A stretch of DNA of 64,000 nt from Nocardia sp. CNY236 (GTDB lineage Bacteria > Actinomycetota > Actinomycetes > Mycobacteriales > Mycobacteriaceae): positions 129,707-193,706 of the forward strand of contig NZ_KI519395.1 of NCBI RefSeq assembly GCF_000482385.1, given 5' to 3'. A model generated the notes under the pieces. That model searched no databases and had not been told where the DNA came from. It saw only the letters and a program-made list of their open reading frames with translations. The position numbers and the translations under genes are program-made. Positions 1 to 8,961 of this stretch are shown here, piece after piece (position 1 is the first letter of the stretch; every line of letters begins with the position of its first letter).

Positions 1-1
1 G

Positions 2-76
2 CGCGTCATCATCGACCAGATCGCTTCCTACACCGAAAGTCGCCTGGAGTCGGTTGCCGCTCGACTGGACGTCTAG
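2..76 (+). CDS. dgt: C-terminal tail of dGTP triphosphohydrolase-like protein (partial)
   Basis: Only the last 24 codons and a TAG stop are present; the gene enters from the left edge. The peptide (IDQIASYTESRLES...) resembles the end of actinobacterial deoxyguanosine triphosphate triphosphohydrolases, which hydrolyse dGTP to deoxyguanosine and triphosphate. In mycobacteria dgt lies directly before dnaG, and dnaG is found here 2.3 kb downstream in the same direction, with a FIST gene and a HAD gene between. The assignment rests on a short peptide and on synteny recalled from memory. Confidence 0.5.
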   Translation, partial: RVIIDQIASYTESRLESVAARLDV

Positions 77-166
77 ATCGCATTCTCGGCGCCTCCCCGA
101 ACGTGCGGTGAAATACTCTGTGCCGCAACGACAGCTCGGAATCCGCTGGTTGGCTAGGATAAGAGG

Positions 167-1318
167 GTGCGGATCGGGGTTGGACTCTCCACCGCGCCCG
201 CTGCGTCGCGGGCGGGTGAGCAGGCCGCGGTGCGCGCGCGTGAGCAGCTTGCCGGTGAGGCAGTGTCGCTTGCGATGCTGTTCGTGTCCCGGGCGCACGG
301 CGACGAGGCGTCGGCTGTTCTCGCCGGCGTCCAGCGCACGATCCAGGCGCCTGCGCTGGTGGGATGCGTGGCGCAGGCGGTGGTCGCCGGCCGCCGGGAG
401 ATCGAAAACGAGCCTGCGGTGGCGGTGTGGTTGGCATCCGGGCTGCCTGCTGAAACGTTCCGGCTGAACTTTGTGCGCACGGCGAGTGGCGGGTTGCTCA
501 CCGGGTACCGCTTCGACAAGCAGACGCGTGACCTGCACCTGCTGCTTCCGGATGCCCACTCGTTCCCGGCACACGTGCTGCTGCAGCACTTGAACACCGA
601 ACTGCCCGGGATAGTCACCATGGGCGGACTGGTGAGCGGTGCGCCGGGGCCAGACAGTAGCCGACTGTTCCGCGATGCAGATGTGGTGACCTCCGGTGCG
701 GTCGGCGTCCGGCTGCCCGGCCTGCTCAGCGTGCCGGTCGTTTCGCAGGGCTGTCGCCCGATCGGGTACCCGTATATCGTCACCGGTGCGCGTGGTTCGC
801 TGATCACCGAACTCGGCGGCCGGCCGCCCGTGCAACGGCTACGAGAGATCATCGAGGTGCTGCCACCGGACGAACAGGACCTGTTCATGCACAGCCTGCA
901 GATCGGGATCGTGGTCGACGAGCATTTGGCGGCGCCGGGGCAGGGCGACTTCCTGATCCGTGGGGTCCTCGGCGCCGACTTGCCCAGCGGTGCGGTGGAG
1001 ATCGGTGAGGCCGTCGAGGTCGGTACCACGGTGCAGTTCCAGGTTCGAGACGCCGTCGGCGCGGACAGGGACCTGCGCGCGACGCTGGCACGGGCGAGCG
1101 CGGAGTTGTCCGGAGATCCGGCGGGTGCGCTGCTGTTCACCTGCACCGGTCGCGGTCGAAAGATGTTCGGGGTAGCCGATCACGATGCCGCGACGATCGT
1201 GGATCTACTCGGCGGCATTCCGCTCGCGGGGTGCTTCGCCACGGGGGAGATCGGTCCTATCGCCGGCCGCAACGCGCTCCACGGGTTCACCGCGTCCATG
1301 GCGCTGTTCGTCGAATGA
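167..1318 (+). CDS. FIST N/C domain sensory protein
   Basis: A 383-residue soluble protein with the FIST layout: an N-terminal FIST_N half (about residues 30-210, with GCVAQAVV and later VTMGGLVSG glycine-rich turns) and a FIST_C half (about 215-380) ending in GCFATGEIGPIAG and FTASMALF. FIST proteins are thought to sense small ligands, perhaps amino acids, and often work with signalling domains; none is fused here. The start is a GTG 90 bp after the dgt stop. No signal peptide or membrane segment is visible. The gene probably belongs to the dgt-dnaG transcription group, although that context gives no specific function. Confidence 0.85.
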   Translation: MRIGVGLSTAPAASRAGEQAAVRAREQLAGEAVSLAMLFVSRAHGDEASAVLAGVQRTIQAPALVGCVAQAVVAGRREIENEPAVAVWLASGLPAETFRLNFVRTASGGLLTGYRFDKQTRDLHLLLPDAHSFPAHVLLQHLNTELPGIVTMGGLVSGAPGPDSSRLFRDADVVTSGAVGVRLPGLLSVPVVSQGCRPIGYPYIVTGARGSLITELGGRPPVQRLREIIEVLPPDEQDLFMHSLQIGIVVDEHLAAPGQGDFLIRGVLGADLPSGAVEIGEAVEVGTTVQFQVRDAVGADRDLRATLARASAELSGDPAGALLFTCTGRGRKMFGVADHDAATIVDLLGGIPLAGCFATGEIGPIAGRNALHGFTASMALFVE

Positions 1319-1416
1319 GCGTCGAGTTACGGCCGCACACCGAATAGCTCGAGATCCCTCTGAGGCTTCGTCGCTGCTCGTGGTTGGTCAGAGGGTCTGT
1401 TGTCTAGTCTCGAGAT

Positions 1417-2238
1417 GTGGCTTCTCCCGGAGGCTGGCGGCCTCGTCTCGTGGCTCTGGATATCGATGGCACGATCTGTGTCGAGGGCGTGAGTCCTCGT
1501 CTCGCGCACACCATGATCAGCCCTCGGGTAAGTGCAGCTGTGGCGGCGGTGTCGCATTCTGGTGCTCATGTGGTCTTGTCGACGGGTCGGCCCGTGCTGT
1601 CGGTGCTGCCGTTTCTGACCGAGCTCGGTTTGTCGACCGGTGTGTCGATCTGCTCGAATGGCGCGGTCCGGATCGACAGCGCCACCGGCGAGGTTCTCGA
1701 CCAAATCGTGTTCGACCCGGCCGAACCAGTTGTGGTGTTGCGTCGGCTGCTCCCGGGCGCGGTGTTCACTGCCGAGGAAGCCGGGGTCGGTGACCGCACC
1801 ACCCGACACACCGACACGTGCCCGGAGATCAGCAGCAAGGTACGCGTGGTCGATTTCCCGGGACTGGTAGCAACTCCGACCACCCGGCTGACCGTGCATT
1901 GGCCGGGCCGAACCGGTACCGAACTGGCCGCCGCGCTCTCGGACACGCCGATGCCATGGATACAGTGCGCGATCAGCCTGGACGGGCCCTGGCTGGTCGC
2001 GACCTCGGCCGGTGTGACGAAGGCGTCCGCGTTGGAGACGCTGCGGGTCGAACTCGGTGTCGCACGAAGCGAAACCCTTGCGGTCGGCGATGGCGTCAAC
2101 GATCTGGAAATGCTCGCTTGGGCCGCCCACGGGGTGGCCATGGGCCAAGCCCCGGACGTCGTTCGTGCCGCCGCCGACGAAGTCTGTCCACCCGTCATCG
2201 AGGATGGTCTGGCGACCCTACTGGCACGGTGGTTCTGA
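1417..2238 (+). CDS. Cof-type HAD-superfamily phosphatase
   Basis: A 273-residue HAD hydrolase. Motif I is LDIDGT near residue 14 (nucleophile Asp and acid/base Asp), motif II is a Ser/Thr in VVLSTGRP, and the C-terminal motif III/IV VGDGVNDLEML carries the metal-binding acidic residues. The large C2-type cap between motifs II and III places it in the Cof/YidA group, which dephosphorylates sugar phosphates and other small metabolites; the substrate is unknown. GTG start. It lies between the FIST gene and dnaG in the same orientation. Confidence 0.85.
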   Translation: MASPGGWRPRLVALDIDGTICVEGVSPRLAHTMISPRVSAAVAAVSHSGAHVVLSTGRPVLSVLPFLTELGLSTGVSICSNGAVRIDSATGEVLDQIVFDPAEPVVVLRRLLPGAVFTAEEAGVGDRTTRHTDTCPEISSKVRVVDFPGLVATPTTRLTVHWPGRTGTELAAALSDTPMPWIQCAISLDGPWLVATSAGVTKASALETLRVELGVARSETLAVGDGVNDLEMLAWAAHGVAMGQAPDVVRAAADEVCPPVIEDGLATLLARWF

Positions 2239-2362
2239 TCACATTACCTCGGCCGCCCCCTCGGACAGGTTTTCGGAGTAGGGGAGGGCTTTGGCCAGGT
2301 CGCGCCGCGGCGTATCGAACCGCCTGGGCACCTCGCCGCCGCATTCCCCTAGACTCTGAGCC

Positions 2363-4282
2363 GTGGCCGGACGACTTCCTGATCGCGATATCGCGGCAAT
2401 CCGTGAACGCGTCCGGATCGAAGACGTGGTGGGTGAGTACGTCGCGTTGAAGCGTGCTGGCGCGGACTCCATGAAGGGGTTGTGTCCCTTCCACGACGAG
2501 AAGTCACCGTCGTTCCATGTGCGGCCCAACCATGGTCTGTTCCACTGCTTCGGCTGCGGTGAGGGCGGCGACGTGTTCGCGTTCTTGCAGAAGATCGAAC
2601 ATCTCGGATTCGTCGAGGCGGTCGAGCAGTTGGCCGATCGCATCGGCTATCGGATCAACTACCAGGGTGGCGGAACCTCGGTGCAGCGTGATCGTGGCAC
2701 TCGCACCCGGCTGGTCGCGGCGAACGCAGCCGCCCACGAGTTCTACATGGCCCAATTGCGCGAACCGGAGGCCGAAACCGCGCGTCGGTACCTCATCGAC
2801 CGTAATTTCGACGCCGCGGTCGCGCAGCAGTTCGGCTGCGGCTATGCCCCGGCCGGCTGGGACGCGCTGACCAAGCATCTTTTGCGCAAGGGGTTCGAGT
2901 TCAAAGAGCTGGAGGCCGCCGGTCTGTCTCGGCAAGGTCAGCGCGGTCCGATCGACCGATTCCATCGGCGGTTGTTGTGGCCGATCCGCAATCTCGGTGG
3001 CGATGTCATCGGGTTCGGCGCCCGCAGACTGTTCGATGACGACACATTGCCCGCCAAGTACATCAACACCCCGGAAACGGTGCTGTACAAGAAATCTCAG
3101 GTACTTTTCGGTCTCGACCATGCCAAGCGGGCGATCGCGAAGGGGCACCAGGCGGTCGTGGTCGAGGGATACACCGATGTGATGGCAATGCATTTGGCGG
3201 GTGTGCACACTGCCGTCGCCTCCTGCGGTACTGCCTTCGGCGACGAGCACCTCGCGCTGTTACGTCGCTTGATGATGGACGACAACTTCTGGCGCGGCGA
3301 GATCATCTATACCTTCGACGGCGATGCCGCGGGTCGGGCAGCAGCGTTGAAAGCCTTTGCTGGAGACCAGAAGCTGGCCGGCCAGACCTACATTGCCGTC
3401 GCACCGGACGGGCAGGACCCCTGCGAGTTGCGTCAGCACTCCGGTGACAATGCGGTCCGGGATCTGGTTGCGCGCCGGACACCGTTGTACGAGTTCGTGA
3501 TTCGCGGTCTGCTGGCCGATCACGACCTCGACAGTGCTGAAGGTCAAGTGGAGGCCTTGCGCCGTGCGGTGCCGGTGGTCGCGCAGATCAAGGACAATGC
3601 GCTGCGCAAGGCCTACGCCACCAAACTGGCCGGCTGGGTGGGCTGGGACGACATTCAGACGGTCGTGCGGCGAGTCGGTGAAGAGGCCAGGCGCCGCCGC
3701 AACGGCAGTGCACGCGGTGGCAAGGATCGCCCGCCTGTTCCGCGTGAGGTTCTGGCCGAACATCCTGCGGCTCGGCCCAATCCGAACGATCCCACGTTGC
3801 TGCCACAGCGGCAGGCATTGGCCGCTGCGTTGCAGTATCCGGCGATGGCCGGCGCAAGTTTCGACGCACTCGAAGTAGCGGCCTTCACCCACCCTGGATA
3901 TGCCGTCGTCCGTTCGCTGATCACCGAAGCGGGCGGAGCGGCGGCTGGACTCGGCGGCGCCGAGTGGGTCAACGCCGTTGCCGACCGCACCGATGACCTT
4001 GCTGTGCGCGCACTGCTGTCGGAACTGGCCACCGAGCCACTGCCGGTGAAATCAGCGGACGATATTCCGCGATTCATCGCCGGTGTACTGGCTCGTACTC
4101 AGGAAGCGTGGGTCGGTCGGCAAATTGCCGAGCTCAAGTCCAAACTGCAACGGGTGTCGTCGACCGAGCAGTCGGATGCCTATTTCGCGCTTTTCGGCGA
4201 CCTCGTGGCGCTCGAGCAATACCGCAAGAGCCTTCTCACCCAGGCAATGGGCAACCACGACGATTTCGCCACCGGGGCCTAG
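2363..4282 (+). CDS. dnaG: DNA primase
   Basis: A 639-residue bacterial primase that makes RNA primers at the replication fork together with DnaB. An N-terminal CHC2 zinc-binding domain is visible (CPFHDEKSPSF, then HCFGCGEGGDV, residues about 40-65). The TOPRIM core follows, with VVEGYTDVMAMH near 270 (metal-binding Glu) and YTFDGDAAG near 315 (DxD). The C-terminal region ends in a helicase-interaction-type helical domain (IAELKSKLQRV...). Length is normal for mycobacterial DnaG. GTG start, 124 bp after the HAD gene. No defects seen. Confidence 0.97.
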   Translation: MAGRLPDRDIAAIRERVRIEDVVGEYVALKRAGADSMKGLCPFHDEKSPSFHVRPNHGLFHCFGCGEGGDVFAFLQKIEHLGFVEAVEQLADRIGYRINYQGGGTSVQRDRGTRTRLVAANAAAHEFYMAQLREPEAETARRYLIDRNFDAAVAQQFGCGYAPAGWDALTKHLLRKGFEFKELEAAGLSRQGQRGPIDRFHRRLLWPIRNLGGDVIGFGARRLFDDDTLPAKYINTPETVLYKKSQVLFGLDHAKRAIAKGHQAVVVEGYTDVMAMHLAGVHTAVASCGTAFGDEHLALLRRLMMDDNFWRGEIIYTFDGDAAGRAAALKAFAGDQKLAGQTYIAVAPDGQDPCELRQHSGDNAVRDLVARRTPLYEFVIRGLLADHDLDSAEGQVEALRRAVPVVAQIKDNALRKAYATKLAGWVGWDDIQTVVRRVGEEARRRRNGSARGGKDRPPVPREVLAEHPAARPNPNDPTLLPQRQALAAALQYPAMAGASFDALEVAAFTHPGYAVVRSLITEAGGAAAGLGGAEWVNAVADRTDDLAVRALLSELATEPLPVKSADDIPRFIAGVLARTQEAWVGRQIAELKSKLQRVSSTEQSDAYFALFGDLVALEQYRKSLLTQAMGNHDDFATGA

Positions 4283-4489
4283 GGTGTGCCTCCCAATGGC
4301 CATTCGACCACCAGGGCCAGAACCTGATCAGGGCGTTCCGGTATGATGGTACGGATTCTTCTGCGCCGCAGTAGCTTACGGTTCGCTGCAGCGGGTGCGC
4401 CATGTCGTCGAGTAACCCGTCTGGGGTGATGCGGCCGCGATCTTCCTGCCCTTGGCCGTGCTGCGATTCCAGCGGTTGAGCCGCTGATC

Positions 4490-5147
4490 TGCTGCTGCGG
4501 GTACTGCAGCTTCAACGGGCTTTCGAGGACGGCGCATGGACCGCTGCCGCCTTGACCGGGCGCTATCTGCGCCGGGTGTCGGAGATCGACTCTTCCGGTC
4601 CGACGCTGAGGTCGTTGATCGAGGTGAACCCCGATGCGCAGGCAATTGCCGATGGGTTCGATGCGGAGCGGCGGCAGGGCCGGGTCCGCGGTCCGCTCGT
4701 CGGGATCAAACCCATTGTCGGGTTGCTGAGTCGCTCGGGTGTCATCGGGGTGGCCGCTCCACAGGACACCACCGGGCCCATGGGCCGCTGCGTGGCCGAT
4801 GTGACCACCATGTTGACCGTACTTGGGGCCGTACCGACGGAATCGACAAGGCGCTGCACGAACACCGGCTGGACGCGATCGTCGCACCGACCGAAGGGTC
4901 ACCGCCGTACGTCATCGACCCGCTGGTCGGGGACAACGTCCTGCCGGGTGGGTGTTCCACAGCCCCTGCGGTAGCGGGATACCCACACATTTCGGTGCCT
5001 GCCGGCTATGTGCACGACTTGCCTGTCGGATTGTCGTTCTTCGCGGGAGCATTTGCGGAGTCCAAGCTCATCGGCTACCCGTACGCTTTCGAGCAGGCGA
5101 CGCGAGTGCGACGACCGCCACAATTCTCGCCTACTCTGACGACCTGA
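4490..5147 (+). pseudogene. Decayed amidase (amidase-signature family)
   Basis: An amidase-signature gene broken by deletions and a frameshift. The N-terminal helix (LQRAFEDGAW, then TGRYLRRVSEIDSSGP) and the segment LRSLIEVNPDAQAIADGF are in one frame, followed by VRGPLVGIKPIVGLLSRSG, where the catalytic Lys and Gly/Ser-rich signature should have been; this stretch is deleted. After TTMLTVLGA the frame shifts, and the C-terminus continues as GIDKALHEHRLDAIVAPT and IGYPYAFEQATRVRRPP in another frame. Key catalytic residues are missing, so it cannot be active. An intact but only distantly similar amidase gene lies at 10160. Confidence 0.85.
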
Positions 5148-5393
5148 AACCATACGGGTAGCCCGTCTCTCTGGCGCTGCTTCGAACTGCCGAAAGCATG
5201 AACGCCCTGTCAGCGGATCCGATGGTCATTTTGCCGATGCCAGCAAATCAGCGTCGAGCCCGGCGCCGTCGCTATCAGTGCCGATCTCGACTCACACCAT
5301 GATCACGGAGGGATGGAGTACTGGCCCACGTCCGATATCGCCCTGTCCAGATGGTCCGGGCGCGACAGCTCGCACCTCGATGAGGTGGTGTGC

Positions 5394-5639
5394 TCAGCGT
5401 CGCAGCTGATCGTGCGGCACCAGCACGGTGGTCCGCTCGTCGAGCGGTTCCATCGGCTCCAGTACGGGGCGGGTGCTGAGCCTGTCCGATAGTCTCTGCC
5501 TGCCGACGAGGACGAGCTTGCGGGTCACCGGGCTCGCGGCTACCGCGCGAGTCGCCGCGCTGATCTGCTCGTAGCGAGCTCGCCCAGCCTTGCTGCCGAG
5601 CACGTACCCCGCCGCTACGCCGATGATCAACCGCAGCAT
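5394..5639 (-). CDS. Small YtxH-like membrane-associated protein
   Basis: An 81-residue protein that begins MLRLIIGVAAGYVLGSKAGR, a short hydrophobic Gly/Ala-rich membrane segment followed by a basic amphipathic stretch (RARYEQISAATRAVA), as in YtxH-type small proteins. It is transcribed against dnaG. Mycobacteria carry a similar small opposed gene just downstream of dnaG, which supports it being real. No function is known. Confidence 0.7.
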   Translation of the reverse strand: MLRLIIGVAAGYVLGSKAGRARYEQISAATRAVAASPVTRKLVLVGRQRLSDRLSTRPVLEPMEPLDERTTVLVPHDQLRR

Positions 5640-5837
5640 CTCGATGTGCTCCTCCCAGTCGCCCGTTTGCCGCCCCTATCCTGCCCGACGCCCCACGAGG
5701 CTGTCGATCCGGATACCCACTACCAACTCCCGCGCGATTTCGTACAACTCAGCAGGTAGCGAAGCGATTTGGGCTCCGCTCGGCCATGCGCTAAAGTTGT
5801 TGTCAGGTCATCCCCGGTCGGGATGATCCGCCAATAT

Positions 5838-5910
5838 TCCCCTATAGCTCAATTGGCAGAGCAGCCGACTGTTAATCGGCAGGTTTCTGGTTCGAGTCCA
5901 GATGGGGGAG
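5838..5910 (+). tRNA. tRNA-Asn (GTT)
   Basis: A complete cloverleaf: a 7-bp acceptor stem (TCCCCTA with TGGGGGA, one G-U), D-arm AGCTCAATTGGCAGAGC, anticodon arm CCGACTGTTAATCGG with GTT in the loop, T-arm TCTGGTTCGAGTCCAGA, and G73. CCA is not encoded. A decayed copy of its 3' 30 nt at 8871 suggests it has served as an integration site. Confidence 0.97.
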
Positions 5911-6333
5911 CAATTATCAGCAGCAAAGCTGTGTTTCGCTTCTTGGATTCGATCCCGAGGCACGAAAACGACATGGTTTTGGACAAGGTGTTTTTCGATG
6001 CACCAATGCCGGGTGGTTTGCTCTGAATTTCCTACCGGAATATGGTAGCAGCTTGCAGTTCGATGGGAGTCCGGGCTGTGTCACTCGGAATGGGGCGTAA
6101 GAAAGTTGCGGAGATTTCGTCCCATCGTCGTGTGACGAACAATCAGCTTGTAATCGAAAGATCCTGACCCGTTCGGTCAGTGGGTCCAGAGCGGCGCGAT
6201 CCTCGCCGTCGTGACGAGTATGCGGGAACCATCGCATTCGAGTTCAGCAGTGCGTTGCGGGGCGGGAATCTCGCCGAAACCTTCGTCCTCAACCGCTACC
6301 GCAAGCGAACACCATAGGGCCGGTGGGTGCCGA
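5911..6333. other. Gene-free stretch after tRNA-Asn
   Basis: No convincing coding region on either strand. A short inverted repeat CTACC-7 nt-GGTAG lies near 6030. The 12-mer GACCCGTTCGGT at 6166-6177 recurs at 8836-8847, just inside the far end of the proposed island, so both ends of the element share it. Confidence 0.4.
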
Positions 6334-6486
6334 CTACTCGCCGTCCTCGTCCTCGATCCGCTGCCGGATTCCCTCCACGGACCGGTCTTTCGGGATGTGC
6401 TCGGGCCACAGGATCGCGGTCACCAGCACCACCAAGGGCAGGCCGATCACGGCCACCCACCCGAGGATGATCCATCCACTAGTCAT
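6334..6486 (-). CDS. Small single-pass membrane protein
   Basis: A 50-residue product beginning MTSGWIILGWVAVIGLPL, which is one long hydrophobic helix, then a charged cytosolic tail ending IEDEDGE. Its ATG overlaps the stop of the gene upstream (6483-6668) by four bases, so the pair is translationally coupled. Length and composition are typical of uncharacterised actinobacterial mini-proteins. No known family recognised. Confidence 0.55.
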   Translation of the reverse strand: MTSGWIILGWVAVIGLPLVVLVTAILWPEHIPKDRSVEGIRQRIEDEDGE

Positions 6487-6668
6487 CGAATTGTACTGTT
6501 CCACAAGATGATCAGTTCCATGTCGATCACTGGTAGAGGCACGGCCGCGATGGCCGACAGGGCATCGGGGTGGAATTCGTCCAGTTCGTCTACGCGGATC
6601 GGCCACCCGTCCAGGCCGACCATCGACCATGTGCCGTCGCTGTGCTGGAGGTACCGCCCGGTGTTCAT
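6483..6668 (-). CDS. Small hypothetical protein
   Basis: A 61-residue protein starting MNTGRYLQHSDGTWSM and ending MELIILWNSTIR. It is compact, with many aromatic and acidic residues, and no motif is recognised. It is coupled by a 4-bp overlap to the small membrane protein downstream. It is divergent from the XRE pseudogene at 6846, with the 31-bp repeat between them, so it may share regulation with that gene. An upstream in-frame ATG at 6680 is an alternative start. Confidence 0.5.
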   Translation of the reverse strand: MNTGRYLQHSDGTWSMVGLDGWPIRVDELDEFHPDALSAIAAVPLPVIDMELIILWNSTIR

Positions 6669-6690
6669 CGCTGAGTCCATATGGTCCGTG

Positions 6691-6721
6691 CATCCGGCTA
6701 CACAGTTGGTAGGCACCCGCC
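6691..6721 (+). repeat. 31-bp direct repeat, copy 1 (upstream of XRE pseudogene)
   Basis: Begins CATCCGGCTACACAGTTGG and ends GCACCCGCC; it matches 7733-7763 with one mismatch (G/A). It lies about 125 bp before the XRE pseudogene start and just upstream of the divergent small gene. Confidence 0.8.
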
Positions 6722-6845
6722 ACCGGGGACTCTGTGAGGGCACGGCGTCTACCCAGCGGCGGGCTGAAATAGACGCTATGTGTGCGAAACCAGTCCGAAC
6801 TGGCTTACGGTGTTGACAGGTGTTTTCAGTCGGGAGCTGGGGCAC

Positions 6846-7570
6846 ATGGAACCAGGGGCGATGCTTCGGGCCGCGCGAGAAGCGGCGGGGGTAGCGCTGC
6901 GTGAAATCGCCCGGCGAGCCCACTGGCAGTGCTCCCGGCGGTGCAGGGCATAGCGACGATGGCGGAGTCCTTCGCTGACTCCGCGCGGTCGAGCGTAGCC
7001 GGTAGGGCGGCGGGAATCGCTTCGGAGATAGCCCAGTACCGAGGATGGCTGGAGCACGCGACCGGTGCCGACACCGCCTGTCGGAAGAGTCTTCGCAAGG
7101 CGGTGGATCTGGCTATCGAGTCCGGCGACCCTGACCGCCTGGTGCATGGTTTGTCGTTCACCGCGTACGTGGATCTGGAACGAGGAGACTGGGCCGAGTC
7201 CGCTGCTCTGTCGGACGCGGCCCTCCGGGTGCCCGGAGTCCATCCACTGATCGGTGTTTACGAGCGCTTCCAGCGCGCCCGTGTCCATGCGGTGAACGGT
7301 GAGCCATGCGAAGCGCAGCGCCTACTGGTGATGGCCGACAAGACGGCAGACTCGGCTGCGGCGGAAGGCGCTCCGGACGCCGGATATTGGTACACCCCTG
7401 GATTCTTCGGACTCCAGCGTGCCCGCGTACTGCGGACCCTGGGGCGGGTCGACCGGTCACGGGATGAGGTCGAAGCGGCAGTGGACGCGCTACCGGTCGA
7501 GCACCGCCGCTCGGAGTGGGCGGCGAAGTGGAGACGGGCGGCGGAGGGGGAAGCGGATGTTCCCCACTGA
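6846..7570 (+). pseudogene. XRE/TPR-type regulator with internal deletion
   Basis: The ATG at 6846 opens a helix-turn-helix start (MLRAAREAAGVALREIARRA) that stops after about 34 codons. The C-terminal TPR-like region resumes in another frame (SEIAQYRGWLEHATG, then HPLIGVYERFQRARVHAV and GYWYTPGFFGLQRARVL) and ends at 7570. The intact neighbour at 7841 shares the later motifs (ACYRGWLEQTT, HPILGVYDRFQRAELLAL, GYWYTPGFWGLERG), so the lost piece is roughly 110 residues covering the rest of the HTH and the linker. It probably no longer binds DNA. Confidence 0.8.
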
Positions 7571-7732
7571 CCATGCCCCTGTGCGTGCCCGGATAGAGCG
7601 CATGGATTCGGCTGGAAAACTGCGGACGCCACCCTCTTCTGAAACCACGAAAAATGTTGCAGAGAAGCATAACTGCGGACATCGTCGGGCGTGGTCCTGT
7701 GCAGTTGGTCGTCTGAAAGTTATGGTCTGTCC

Positions 7733-7763
7733 CATCCGGCTACACAGTTGGTAAGCACCCGCC
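7733..7763 (+). repeat. 31-bp direct repeat, copy 2 (upstream of XRE regulator)
   Basis: Second copy of the repeat at 6691-6721, one mismatch, ending about 80 bp before the GTG start of the intact XRE regulator. A weaker partial third copy (ACATAGTTGGT) overlaps that gene's stop near 8809. The position suggests an operator or promoter element of the regulator. Confidence 0.75.
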
Positions 7764-7840
7764 GGACTCGACCCGACGCCAGGTGCTGGGGAAAGTGTTT
7801 TCCTCCAGCGTCGTTCGCTGAACAGGTTTACTGTTTGCTT

Positions 7841-8812
7841 GTGTCTACCGATGCGGGAGTGGCGGGCGAACTGCTGCGGGAGCTGCGCATGGTCGCGGGG
7901 ATCAGGTTACGCCGGATGGCTGGCCGAACTTCCTTCACTCCCGGCTATCTATCGCTCGTCGAGACCGGACAGCGACCCGTCACAGCCACGGTGCTCGAGG
8001 CGTATCGGTCGGTGCTGTGCGACCCCGTGCTGGGACTCGATGCTGTCGACCTGGAACGGCTCGGCTCGACCGTGGGCCACCCGTCGAGCGCGGGCCGCGC
8101 GGGGTTGGCGGACCTCACGGTCGTCCTCGAGCGCACTCGGCACCTCGAGGACGTCGCCGGGGCGGCGTCCGTCGTGCAGCTGGTCCGCGGCATGGACACC
8201 ACCGCGCGCACCCTGGCACGCCACCGTGCAGGCGGCTCAGCGTCGGCCAGTCTTGCATCCGAAGTCGCCTGCTACCGTGGCTGGCTGGAACAGACCACGA
8301 ATCGGGGGCACCTGGCGGACCGGATCCTGGGGGATGCTGTGAAGCTCGCCGAGGACGGTGACGACCCATCACAGCTTGCGCACGCGCGCAGCTTCCGCGC
8401 CGACACCGCTCGCCACAACGGCGATCTGCGGCGCGCGGTCGACCTGACCGAGTCGGCGATAGCCGTCACGCGGGCGCACCCGATTCTCGGTGTCTACGAC
8501 CGCTTCCAGCGGGCCGAGCTGCTCGCGCTGCAAGGTGATCGTCGCCGGGCCGCGCGGGCACTGAAGCACGCCGACGCCGCAGCCGCCGCGACGGAGGGCA
8601 TCGACCTTCCCTCGTTCGGCTACTGGTACACCCCAGGGTTCTGGGGCCTCGAGCGCGGCATTGTGCTGGCGGCGATGGGCAACATGGCGGACGCGATCCG
8701 GGAAGCCGAAGATGGGTACGCGGCTCTGCCGGACGGGCACAAGGGCACCGACTGGGCGCGCTCGATGCTCACCCAGATCGACCCGGAGATGAGCACGGGC
8801 GCCACCACATAG
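7841..8812 (+). CDS. XRE-family helix-turn-helix regulator with TPR-like C-terminus
   Basis: A 323-residue regulator. The HTH lies at about residues 8-60 (LLRELRMVAGIRLRRMAG, then TPGYLSLVETGQRPVT, the typical XRE recognition-helix region). Residues 100-320 are helical TPR-like repeats with HPILGVYDRFQRAELLAL and GYWYTPGFWGLERG. The frame is open further upstream, but that extension would run through the 31-bp repeat, so the GTG at 7841 is preferred. A small inverted repeat AACAG-gttta-CTGTT lies at about 7821-7835, just before the start, and may be an autoregulatory site. It is the intact relative of the broken copy at 6846. Confidence 0.8.
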   Translation: MSTDAGVAGELLRELRMVAGIRLRRMAGRTSFTPGYLSLVETGQRPVTATVLEAYRSVLCDPVLGLDAVDLERLGSTVGHPSSAGRAGLADLTVVLERTRHLEDVAGAASVVQLVRGMDTTARTLARHRAGGSASASLASEVACYRGWLEQTTNRGHLADRILGDAVKLAEDGDDPSQLAHARSFRADTARHNGDLRRAVDLTESAIAVTRAHPILGVYDRFQRAELLALQGDRRRAARALKHADAAAAATEGIDLPSFGYWYTPGFWGLERGIVLAAMGNMADAIREAEDGYAALPDGHKGTDWARSMLTQIDPEMSTGATT

Positions 8813-8870
8813 TTGGTGAATCCGCGACAAATTCAGACCCGTTCGGTGGTCATCCGAAAGTTCACCGGCG

Positions 8871-8900
8871 GGTTTCTGGTTCGACTCCATACGGAGGAGG
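8871..8900 (+). repeat. Decayed copy of the tRNA-Asn 3' end (candidate att site)
   Basis: Thirty bases beginning GGTTTCTGGTTCGACTCCAT align with tRNA-Asn positions 5882-5910 with only a few mismatches, including the whole T-arm. There is no tRNA 5' half here. This is what an attachment-site remnant looks like after integration into the 3' end of a tRNA gene; the interval 5911-8870 would be the integrated, now integrase-less, element. Confidence 0.65.
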
Positions 8901-8961
8901 ATCCCGACCACGTGCTGGTGGGCGTTCACCCGTGACCCTCACTAGTATGCAGGCTGAGCCG

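Noticed and set aside
154..1146. 330-residue open frame on the minus strand
   Set aside because: Opposite the FIST gene; low-complexity Ser/Arg/Pro composition, no motif.
5148..5393. Gene between the amidase relic and the small opposed protein
   Set aside because: No open frame with start, ribosome site and protein-like composition; treated as spacer.
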